Source of the DNA: Symbiodinium natans
Taxonomy: Eukaryota; Sar; Dinophyceae; Suessiales; Symbiodiniaceae
Length of the DNA stretch: 64,000 bases
Assembly (NCBI GenBank): GCA_905221605.1
Contig: CAJNDS010002779.1
Coordinates: 778,177 to 842,176 of the forward strand
Reading direction: 5' to 3'
Shown here: one piece after another, positions 1 to 11,485 of the stretch
How positions within the stretch are numbered: position 1 is the first letter of the stretch
How the letters are laid out: each line of letters starts with the position of its first letter
Notes under the pieces: generated by a model
Databases searched by the model: none
What the model was told of the DNA's origin: nothing
What the model saw: the letters and a program-made list of their open reading frames with translations, nothing else
Made by a program: the position numbers and the translations under genes

Positions 1-255
1 TACACCGCCCCCGTCACGGCCACGCGCACGGTGACCACTTGCATCGGAAACAACGGCAACTGCTGCGTGAAGTACGATGACAGCAAGAAGATGTGGCGTG
101 ACTCCCTGATCATCATCATGAAGACGCCCTACTGCATCGGCACGCTCCTCGCGCTCTTCCTGCACTTGCTGCTCCCATTCGAGACCGAAGACGAGGACAC
201 TGTGGGCGAGAACGTGGAACAGCCGATGAAGCCTGAGGGGGAGATCAACCTCTGA
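1..255 (+). CDS. 3' end of probable NCS2-type (xanthine/uracil-like) permease
   Basis: The frame is open from base 1 and stops at TGA 253-255, so this is the last exon or part of it. The C-terminus has an Asn/Cys-rich loop (GNNGNCC), then a hydrophobic helix (TPYCIGTLLALFLHLLLPFE) and an acidic hydrophilic tail. A final helix of the form xxGxxLALxLxLLLP followed by an acidic tail is typical of nucleobase/ascorbate transporters (NCS2 family, plasma membrane). That assignment is from recollection of the family. The rest of the gene lies upstream of the window. Another multi-pass transporter family is possible. Confidence 0.55.
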   Translation, partial: YTAPVTATRTVTTCIGNNGNCCVKYDDSKKMWRDSLIIIMKTPYCIGTLLALFLHLLLPFETEDEDTVGENVEQPMKPEGEINL

Positions 256-914
256 GCTGGGACATTTTTTGTTGGAAACACCCCGTAGTTGCTGCTTCTC
301 TGATTGAGAGAAGCAAGGCGTTTAGTTGCGCAATCCGCAGCCGTCAGTTACTTGGATTTGTCAGGTGGAGCCTGTCAGCTCTCCTTGTGAGTCTGCTCAG
401 CAGATTGACGTGGAGCAGAATTCTCGTCAGTGCTTGCCCTCAGCACTCGATGCTGAGGGTTGGAGAAGCACGGCCGTGTCCACAGCTGATCTACCCAAGG
501 TAGACATCAGCCAAGCACATGCTGCTGGCTTGCACGGGCAGGCCGTCCTGAGCTACGAGCGAAAACACCAGCTAGTCCTAGACCTCTGGCTGGGAAGGGG
601 CTGTCTATTCATTTATTATGTTGTGTTATGTCGTTGTATATTATAGCGTATATATATATGTATATATAGATATATACATAATATATATATATATATATAT
701 TATACGTGAAAAGAGCGACCTTCTCGTGCCAGGTTTGGTTCGAGTTTCTCTTCGGCAGCTTGCTGTCCGGGAATCAGCTGGAGGACCTTCGCTGGCTGCC
801 ATCTCACGTGTTAACATGTTTGGGGACAGGTACCTTAAGAGCTTCATGAAGTCAATTGCCCTAAACCCTAAGCCCTAAACCCTAAACCCTAAACCCTAAA
901 CCCGGGGTGTGCAG
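256..914. other. Intergenic stretch between permease and gene A
   Basis: Contains the permease 3' flank, an (AT)n microsatellite at about 648-705 and the first CCCTAAA array (858-903). A short open stretch around 735-830 could hide an exon, but no frame is convincing. The true 5' end of gene A is not resolved. Confidence 0.5.
858..903. repeat. CCCTAAA telomere-type array
   Basis: Five to six heptamers ending 12 nt before gene A E1. Confidence 0.9.
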
Positions 915-953
915 GACTGGAAGACGGTGAACCCCTTCCTCGGAGAGCAGGAC
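915..953 (+). CDS. Gene A E1
   Basis: Encodes DWKTVNPFLGEQD. Acceptor GCAG before 915, donor GC at 954, phase 0. First exon recognised; what precedes it is unknown. Confidence 0.65.
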
Positions 954-3900
954 GCGCTGAAGTCTTATGTGATCTGGGTTTCCAAGGGTTTAGGGTTTCT
1001 AGGGTTTATGGGGCTTCTCCAACCGTCTCCCAACCCTTCCTTAAACACCTGAGATCGATCTGAAACCCCGCGCCCCAATCCCTAAGCCCCCAGAAAGAAG
1101 TTCAAGCTAGTAGGCCCTTGGAATCGTTCAACTCTTCCCCAAAACACTACACCCCGAAACCCTAAACCCTAAACCCTAAACCCTAAACCCTAAACCCTAA
1201 AGTAGCTATAAGAGCATCCCAGGAGCTCCAGCTACTCTCGGATCTGGCAGCTCTCACGATGTCGGGGGCCTTCCAGAATGACAAAAAATCAGGCTATCAG
1301 GGTTTAGGGGGTTTAGGGGTTTAGGGTTTAGGTCAGCCATTGACTGTGTGGTGGAGTTTTGGGGTTTAGGGGTTTTAGGTTCTTTTTTGGGACTGGGCTT
1401 CGATTTTTTTTGGGGGGCTTCAAGGGGTTCAAACCACCCAATCAGCGGCCAAGGAGCTTTTCGGGAAGACCCGATGAATCTGCAACACCTCCTCGGGACC
1501 TCGGTTCAAGATTGCAGTCTCTTCTGCTGTCAAAAAGCCCGAAACCCGGAATTTCAGAGTTCCCCAAAGCGCCAAACCTCTCGACCTTCAAACCATCCCA
1601 TAACCCCCCCAACCCCCCACAAACTGAGGCTATCAAGACTAGACCCTAGACATAGACCCTGGACCCTAAACCCCGAACCCCTTCCCAGGCTTCGCTCCAA
1701 TCGCCTGGGACTGCTAAGCCGCGCTCTGGAGGACTTCTTGGCATCCCGAACTCCTCCCTCCTCTGAGTTTCCACCTGCTTGCCCCCTAAACCCGCAACCC
1801 TAAACCCTAGAAAAGTACGGCTCCAGGATGTTCGGTGCAATGGGACCAATGATCTCGGGGTTCTGCAGCACTTGCCGTCTGGCTTCCTTGGATTCAGGGG
1901 GCTTTCAGAAGGATGGAGCTTGTAGTGGCCAGGGTTTGGGGCTTATGGGGCTAGGTTTGGGTGTGTGCGGGCTCACTAAAGGTTGGCTACTTGGAGCTTC
2001 ATGGTTGTTCGGAAATGGATTGAGGTCTCTCACAATAGGTATCCTATACACCCGATGTATCCCCTTAAGGATTCCAACCTTTCTTCCAGCAGCTTGATCC
2101 GAAGGAGCTGAATCGCGTCCGCACGGAGGCTTGCCATCATGGGTGTTCTTTGCACGGCTTTGGGGCTCGAGGTTTAGGGTTTAGGGGGCTTTTTGAAAGT
2201 CCCTTCAAAGAGCTGACGTTGCCAGGTCTAGGGTGTATACATATATGTTTATGTACATGTATACATATATATATATACACATATATAGAGCGTTTGGGTG
2301 TATATATATATACAGGATGCAGGGTTTGGGTGATTTCCTACTAAAGGGGCAACACCATGCCAACAGCGAAAGGTCGCCCAAACAGGTCATTAACATGGCC
2401 CTTATATGAATTTTGAAAAAGGGTCCCCAAACCCAAGGGTAGCACCTTATAGGGGCCCAAGGCAACGTCCCTTAGCCGACAGGTTCGTCTGCTGGAGTCG
2501 GGCACACCCTTGGCGTCCAGAAAGCTCTTGCTTGCCCAGGCCCGCTCTCCAAAGACCAACTGTGACTAAGTCAGTGTTGTTTAGGGTTTAGGAGTGGTTT
2601 GGGGTTTTTGGGTTTTAGAGAGGTCCTGTAAGGTTAGGGAACAACACAGGTACTTGCCGGGGATGATTATAGGCAAGGGGCGAGGGGTCCAGTCAATCTC
2701 CGTCCTCTTCTCCCCTCCAAGGCATCTTAAGTCTCAAGCATCAGCACAAAGCTAGATCCCCCTTGGGAATTATTTTTTTGTTTAGTTAAAACCCAAGAGG
2801 ATATGAACAAGATTGTTTTTATTAAGGTTCTAAGGGGAGTATAGAAAGACCCTCCTGAGCCTTTTCTGCGTTCTTGGGTGCAAGGCTTAGAACCCTCTCG
2901 GAAGAATCGCCATGATCTCGCGCGTTCTCGAGGGCGCGGGGGTGGCTTCCGAGCCCTTTAGGGTTTAGGGTTTAGGGTTTAGGGTTTAGGGTGCTGACTC
3001 AGAGCTCTTTTTGACAGCTGGAGGCTCCTAGACCTCGAGTCTAGAATTCGGAGCCGGATTGAAGGCGTTGTGTAGAGTGTGCTCGGTATAGGCCTCTTCG
3101 ACGCTCTCCAGCACGCTGTCCGCCGCCCCAGTGGGTTTTCATACAGGGGACGCACTGTCGGCCTAGTCAGGGGGGCATCTGCAGGGATTGCACACATGAG
3201 CCTTTCCATGAATCCAAACCCTCGTAGTTCCTGCATCCTTAGAGTTTATGGGTTTAGGGTGCTTCACCTACGTCCTAAGCCCGCGCAGACGAAGTCAAGC
3301 CAGACACGATCTGGGCTACGAGCTCTCCAGGAGCATCCATGAACCTTCCAGAAACACTCTCACAACCGATTCGAAGAGCTGCGTTCTGAATTCACCAACC
3401 AACAAACTTAGCAACATGTAGCCCTCCAGACATGGTAAAGCCAGAATACCTTATATATTATGCCCCTCCAAACATGATAAAACTCTCAGCCACTTTGCAC
3501 CCAGGCGTTCACGGCGCGCTTATGCCCCAAGCGAGATGCAGGGCGACTACGACCCGCGATTCCTTGCGCCGCCTGGGTGCGGTTATGACGTTTAGGGGTG
3601 AGGGTTGAGGGTTCAGGGTGTAGGGTTCAGGGTGCCATTCCAAGCCACCTTTCCCCCGGTCACGTTCCGTCTCACCACCCTTTTCTTACTGCGCGTCGGT
3701 TCCTGGGCTGCGTAGCTCGACGCAGCGGCGCCCTGAGTCGGGTGCCTGGCGGGCTCCTTTTCCGCCCTGGCCTTGCCAGCACTTCGCTGCCACATGTCCT
3801 GTCTTTCCGCCAGTGTAGCGCGGTATTTTAGGGCTTGGGGGTTTAGGGTTTAGGGTGTAGGGTTCAGGGTTCAGGGTTCAGGGTTCAGGGTTTAGGGTTT

Positions 3901-6900
3901 AGTGCCAAACATTCTCCGCTGCGGTCTCCAGCTTTGCGGCGTCTGCTCCCGCTTTTGCAGGTGTTTGCCGTTGCCCTTTAGTCCCTCCCCCCTAATATTC
4001 TTATAGCCCCCCTACCCCCTAATATGAAATACTCCCAAATTTGTAGTTACATTATAGCAAATTGTGTCTTTTTTTTTTAATATTAGGGGGTGAGGGGGGG
4101 GTATGACATCAGGGGGAGGTTACAATATCGTATATTGGTGTTTTTTAAGATTAGGGGGTAGGGGGGGGGGGGGGATAATAGTAGGGGGAGGTTACAATGA
4201 CCTCTGCCTCTTCCTAAACCCTAAACCCTAAACCCCAAACCCCAAACCCCAAATCCCCTATATGTGATTTTCCGAAGCCAGGGCCTTGAACCCTCTGTGG
4301 CTTGTCTCCCTTTCTTTTCGCCACAGGCTCGTCCTTGACCGGTCAAGCCTCTGCCTCGACCGCCACTCCACCCTCCGCCGCTTTACAGGTCCGTTCTAGG
4401 TTTAGGGTTTAGGGTTTAGGATTTAGGGTTTAGGGTTTAGGGAATTCCTGCTTTGCCTTTTTGCTTTGGACTTCTTCCTGGCCACCAGACTCTGTCCACA
4501 TTCATTGGGGTTGGACCATTTGAGTCTTCGTACTTTGTGTGTGTGTGTGTTTGCTCTCAATCTTCCATAAGATCTCTAAGTTGAGATCGGATAGAGATGC
4601 GAGGTGAAATACTTGCACCTTGGTGTCAAAAACCGTGTGGACGGCAAAGCGACAGGAATCACGGAGGGCCCGTGAAATACAGAATGAATAAGCGAACTGT
4701 GGACGAAGGCAGCGACCGAAGGAAACTTGCTGCCTGGTTTGGTTAGGGTGTAGGGTCGAGGATTTAGGGCTCCTAAAACCTAAAACCTAAACCCTAGCCC
4801 ATGGTGCCATGGTGGGTCTAGGGTTTAGGGCTTTTGTTCCTTGTCTCTTTGTTCCCTTCACCCCCAGCCATGGCCCGCACACGCCTTTTTGCCTCCGGAA
4901 GCGAAAAGGAGGGAAGGCCAGACCAAGACCCAGGTGATGGGATGAGGATATGTTTCCAAAATCCGGGGTTTCCCTCCGACATATATACCTCAGAAGGCCG
5001 AACATCCTTGTTACAGGAACCACTATGAGGAAGAGTTGGGTGTTACGATTGAAAGATGAACCGCGCGAACTCGTGACGTGAGATGTGGTTGGGGGGTTTT
5101 TGGGCTTGGGATGCTCAGGTTCGAGTTCACACGCAATATGCTTCTCCGGGACAATCAGGCGCATCCTCTGCAGCAGAACAGTGCTTATCCCACCATGATG
5201 CCATAGTTTCCCCGGGTACCTTTCTAAGGGCCAAGGGCCCATACTAAGGGACCTCGTATCTCCCCCTGTGATTACTTGGGCTACAGGGTCATGAGTCGTA
5301 GGAACTTCAAGCAAACCAGAGGATGGTTGCGTTGCTTCGCGATGCTGAGGTTTGTACTAAACCTTGAAACCCTAAACTCTGGAACATAAACTGTGAACCC
5401 TAAACCCCAATGCGTAGCGGCGTGAGACCGGGATCGGGTTTCTATTTTCATACAAGGGCTCATTGAACAGGATGTTGATAAGTGCTTGGAGTTTAGGGTT
5501 TAGTTCAGGGTGCAGTGCTCTGTGTGTGTGTTTTTTACCATCATGTAGTAGATTTAGGATTTCGGGCTCTATACCTGTGACTCTTTACCTACGGTTTTAT
5601 GGGTTATACCCACTCGTTTAAGGGTAGCTACTACTTAAACTGTAGGGTAAATAGAGCCCCAGGTAGAGAATATGAAGTTTGGGGTTCCTAAACCCCATAC
5701 ACCCTAAACCCTAAACCCGAAAACCCTAAACCCTAAACCCTAAGCCAGGATTTCCAGCTTAGTGGCTTAGATTTAGAGATCTCTTTTGGGCAGGTTGACC
5801 TGGTCAAGGACTTCGTGTCCAGTCTGGACAGCGCAAAGCAGGCCTGGTTTAGGGTTTAGGGTTTGGGGTTTGGGGTTTGGGGTTTAGGGTTTGGGGTTTA
5901 GGGTTTGGGGTCTGGGGTTGAGGGTTGAACCGCTTACGGAAGATAAAGGCAACCATTGGGTTTGCCTTGCTGGAGCCCTTCACACCGCGGCTGAAATCAG
6001 CACTTAAGTCTTGAGATGCCCCTGGCCACAGCACAGCAATGGTCCCTGCCATAGATGTGCGCATGTTTTCATCGAAGCATCAGAGTCGTTTGCTAAAGAG
6101 CGGCTCTCTTTTGACTCTTTTGTGTATTTATGTTCAACCTGTATCAGTTTCATATGAGCATTCAGCATATCCTCGTTGGTTTGTAAAGCCTCGGAAAACC
6201 TCATTGACCTCCGGACTCCGGCACGCTGCTTTCAGGATGCCGGCGGGTGCAGCGCCATGGTTAAGCAGATGATCATGGGCCAGGCTTGGCCCTCGGAACG
6301 CTAACCTCAACCCTAAACCCTGAAACCCTATAAACCCTATAAACCCTATAAACCCTATAAACCCTATAAACCCTATAAACCCTATAAACCCTATAAACCC
6401 TATAAACCCTATAAACCCTATAAACCCTATAAACCCTATAAACCCTATAAACCCTATAAACCCTATAAGCCCTATAAACCCTATAAACCCTATAAACCCT
6501 AAACCCTAACTCGTGGCTCAGATGAGGGTTGCTCTGGGGTCCCCTTATGACTCTCTTGGGCCGAGTCCGGAACCGCGCATCTTGGTTCTTGGGTTCCCCA
6601 TGAATCCTCTACAAACCTTAGTTTCCTTAAAAAAACCCAAAGGGTTTAGGGTTTAGGGTTTAGGGTTTAGGGTTTAGGGTTTAGGAAACCCATGGAATAC
6701 AAGAGGCCACATGACTTAGCGCGTCAACATCACCTGAGATACATCAAGGTCAACCCCAGCATCTTGTTTTCAAGCCGATCCCGCAGCGTCCGCTCCTAGC
6801 AACGCCAGGGCAAGACCACCGTGGTTCGGGCCCAAGCTTCTTGGGTGTTAGGGTTTAGGGTTTGGGGTTTGGGGTTTAGGGTTTAGGGTTTAGGGTTTGT

Positions 6901-9900
6901 TATGAGACCATGTGAACACAACGCAGAAACCATGCCCTGCATGTTTCTCGGATGACTTCGGGAATGTACTACAGTAAACAGCTCAGACCTGTGCGGAGAT
7001 GCTCTGAGGTGTGTCCTCTGCTGGTACTCATGCTGGCCGATGGCAAGCAGCTGGTGGTCTTGGTTGTTCCGGGGGCCTTGCATGGAGCCCCAGCAGGTCA
7101 TCTGCGAGAGCAGAAGCAGAGTACTTGGAAACCCCTGTGAAGGTAGCAAGTAGGGTTAGTACGGTGGGGGCTCTGGAGATTCTCGTAGGGGTTATGGGGG
7201 GTACTACCATAGGCTTACTAAGTCAAACGAGCTTCCAAGCATTGTTGTGCCGGCCTTTGCGCATCACGTTCGGTGGGACTGGGGGGCGAGCAGGGCTTCC
7301 GAAAAATTGAGGGTTTAGGGTTTAGGGTTTAGGCGGCTTCCTACAATAAGAAATATATGAAATAGGTGGTATGTTGGGGGTATAGTAGGGAGACTCCCGT
7401 TGTGGGAAATGCCCAGAAAGGGTAGTGATCAGAATGCCCGTTCCCAAAAATACCTATAATTCCCTGACGAACACAGAGGAAACCCCCAAAATGGGATGTC
7501 CGAAAATAGGGGTCTCCCGAAGTATACCCCAAAAATACTCGAACCCTTTGAAAGGAGCCCCAAAAAGGTACCCCACCCCCCTTCTTTTCGGAAGCCCCCA
7601 AATATGTTCCGAGAAAAGGGCCGGGTGCCATCAACCGCCCACCTCGAGGCTGGACATGTCTCGTCGCGTCTTGCGGGCCACCTTCGCCTCGGTTCTCACG
7701 AAGAAGGTTTGGCCCCTGAAGGGTTTAGGGTTTAGGGTTTAGGGTTTAGGGTTTAGGGTTTAGGGTTTAGGGTTTAGGGTTTAGGGTTTAGGTGCATTGC
7801 ACATCCTACCAGAGTTGAAAGGTTGACCTTTGATTTGGGATCAGGGTACTCAGCCGCTAGCATTGAAGAACTGCGTTTTCATGTGAGCCATCCGGTTTAC
7901 CCCAGCGGCCGGATGGTGGCCGAAGGTTTGCCCAGATGAATCACATGATTCCTGGTACGTCTGCCAGGATCTTCGGCTACTTTTCTTGCTTTTAAGGCGT
8001 CACTTTGTTGTATTGTATTGTATTGTATGGTATGGTATTGTATTGTATTGTATGATGTTTTATGTATGTATGTGTGTATATATGTATGGTGCAGAACAAA
8101 GGCCTTGCTACATCTACATTACTTCCCAGACCCTGGGAGGATCCAACACGTAGATCCCTTTTAAGGGTTCCTAAGAATGACCCTAGAGCAGTATAGGGCA
8201 CTCTTTTGGGGGGTCTTTTTGGGATCCTCCCAGGGGTCTGGGTTGGAAACCTATTGAAACCAAAGCCTGAATTGAATGCCCGAGCAGGGAATTCTGACCC
8301 AACAACCTTTCTCGTCCAACCCCCAAAAGCCTGAACCTTTTCTTCACCTTGACCTAACCCCTAAACCCCAAAGACCACAGGCGTGAATCTGCAAGCACTA
8401 AACCCTAGACCCCCCCCCAACAAAAAGAAATAAATAAATAATAAAAAGATAAAAATAAGAATACTTGAAAACAGAAACAAAAAAGTGCCTCTGCGTCGTC
8501 AAAAGACCTACGCCCGCGCAGAGAGGTGGGCACCTTTGAGTGCGAGAGATCCTCGGCCTTCGATCCGCACCTCTTGCGGAAGCTGGAGAAGGCCCCCTAA
8601 ACCCTAAACCCTGAACCCTAAACCCTAAACCCTGAACCCTAAACCCTAAACCCTAAACCCTAAGCCCAATACCCAATGAGGAAGTGGCCGACTTTAGGGA
8701 TTTGAGCGGCTTCGGGGGCTTTGAGAGTTTTGGCGGCTCGAAGTTTTCATCTGTCGGGTGTCTTAGGGGTTTTGGGATTGAGGGATTGAGGGGTTGAGGG
8801 GTTGAGGAATTGAGGGATTGAGGGATTGAGGGGGGCTTTGGGGGATTCGGGATTTGGGGCTTGCAGGGTTTGGGCGGCCTGGGAGCTAACTCCATTGAAC
8901 CTCGCAAACCCTCAATCCTCATGCGTCCCTAAACCCTAAACCCTAAAAAAGGCACCTAGACTTAAAACTTGGATGTTCCCCCTTGTACTAACACTCATTC
9001 ATAGGGATTGTACATTATATAGTCCCTCTTAAGGACGGTTAGTATACAAGGGGAACATCCCAACCCTAAACCCCGAATAGACTGAAGAAAATGCATAGAA
9101 AGCAAAAAGCCGAAGTCGAGGTCTCACTTGGTTTGTAAGCGCTTTTCTAGGTTTAGGGGGACTTCACGTCCGAAGACCCCACATCAACGTAAGGAACCAG
9201 CCCAAAGTCACTTTTTATCTCATGAGGGCAGCATGGGGTTATTATTCTTCATATACATAATACATATATACGTTTGTTTATGTATCTTCATTTATGTTTT
9301 TGCAAGGTTTCAGTTTTTTATTTGATTTTTCGTTTTTGATTTTTAGATGTTTTTGCTTATGGGGGGGGCGGGGTGCTCTTAAGCAAATAACAGACATCCA
9401 CATGCGAGGCCAAGACGTCGGGCGCTGCCGTGGTGACAGTGCCGACATCTGTGAAGTCGCTGATGTTGCGAATGGTTGTGCCTTGGTCCCCACGAGGGGG
9501 GGGGGGGGGGGGGGTTGCGCTCATAATAAGCTCTATCTCTGTAGCTATTGCAGCTCTACGACGACTTTTTCTCAGTCGTAGTGATGTTAGTAGCATTTAC
9601 TGCTTTTTGTCCATCCTTATAGTACAGACTACATTTGGGGGGCTTACTTGGAAGCTCTTTTGAGTTGGTAAGTCTACCTGGTATCGCCTGAAAACTTGCA
9701 ATCCCCATAGCTCCCCCTTACGAACCCTAAACCCTAACCCTAAACCCTAAACCCTAAACCCTAAACCCTAAACCCTAAACCCTAAACCCTAAACCCTAAA
9801 CCCTAAACCCTAAACCCTAAACCCTAAACCCTAAACCCAAACCCTAAACCCTACTTACTAAGTCAAACGAGCTTCCAAGTAGAGGACAAACGATGATGAA

Positions 9901-11446
9901 GCCCCATAATGCCCATGTTGGAAGGTATGCAAGGTATCAGAAAAGGGTACTTTAGGGTTTGGTGTTTAGGGTTTAGGGTTTAGGGTTTAGGGGTCCAGGA
10001 ACATAGCTTCTGCAAGCCAAGGAGCTCATGATGAAGCTCCAGGCGAAGGGCAAGGACGAAACGCAATGTCCCCAAAGTATAACCCTAAACCCTAAACCCT
10101 AAACCCTAAACCCTAAACCCCTAGGTCACTTCCTGGCTCATGAATCTACGGGCGGCTATATGGGCCCTTGTATACAAGGGGAATATAAGGGGTCGTCTGG
10201 ACCATGTAACTACCCTAAGAAATATGAAGCTCTTCGCAGTTCATTGCGTGCTGCAACAGCCGCGAGAATGGCAACAGCATAGCAACTCCAGCTCCCAGGC
10301 CCTAAAGCTACTACTACGTGGGAAGCCCTTTAAGGCCCAAGTATAACCCTAAAGCCCCAAGGGACCAGAAAGTCCAGTTCGCCACGCGAAGGAGGCCGAC
10401 ACTGCCGTGACAGAAACGCGATCTCAGGTGCGGCAGCTCTCTCAGGTGGGCATGGGTGACGTGTACACTCCTTAAACCCTAAACCCTAAACCCTAAACCC
10501 TAAACCCTAAACCCTAAACCCTAAACCCTAAACCCTAACTATCACAATTAACCATTAACCCGCGAAAAGTGCTCTTTTGTAGTGTACCAAGCTACGGCCA
10601 GGCCCTGGCGCTCTTCCGACAAGGGGCCGTGCTGATGGACGAGGCCTCCGCTTGGTTGTTGAACTGCCGAACTTCCTTCCAAACCAACTTTCCGGCGTTC
10701 TATAGGGGCCTTAATGATTCTAATTTGTCATTTTTTTGTTGGGGGGGGGGGGGGGGGGTTATTGTAAAAAAAATAATATAGGGGCCATAAGGGAATAGTA
10801 TTCGTAATTCTTCCGACCCCTATGTTTGATGATTCGACGTGCCCTCCAGACAGTGCAGTCTTAGACGTTCGAAAGAGCAAGGGTTGCATCTGGAGCATAT
10901 CTCCCCGAAGCAACTACTGCATCATGTCGCCGAAGTTCACGTGAACTCAAACAGTAGTTCTTGCTTCAAGGGTTACTGCGTGGACGCATGTTGCTCATAG
11001 CATGGTGTGATGTGCTGTGCAGACAAGCATCATCTCGCATTATCGGTTGGGTACTAGATTGTGGAGGGCTGGACCGCCAGAACTTTGCGTAGAGCAATGC
11101 CTAAAGACCTGCGACGTCGTAGCTGACGCAGCACATCTACGACATCCCACGCGAACGACGCCATTGTCAACCAGAGAACAGCTATTTGACCAAGCACAGG
11201 AGCTTCTGGCACTCGCAGCCACATGACAAATGTCGTTAGTTGTGATGTCGTTGACAAGATCGGTGCAGCAGGTATTCTTTACAGACTTTAGACCCCAGTG
11301 CAGGGATTATGTATATAATTGGAGCCCCAGGGGAAGTGTAGGAGCAGCAAGTCAGCTGGCGACTTTCTTGGAGCGCGGAATGCGGACAGGTGGATGTGGT
11401 GCTCCACCCGCTGAAGTCGGAGTTGAACTTCCCTTACGGCCCAAAG

Positions 11447-11485
<39 letters not shown>

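Noticed and set aside
4787-5314. 175-codon minus-strand frame
   Set aside because: Antisense to exon E7; no domain, and it contains telomere-repeat codons.
6310-6512. CRISPR-like array
   Set aside because: Units are contiguous nine-mers without spacers; eukaryotic context.
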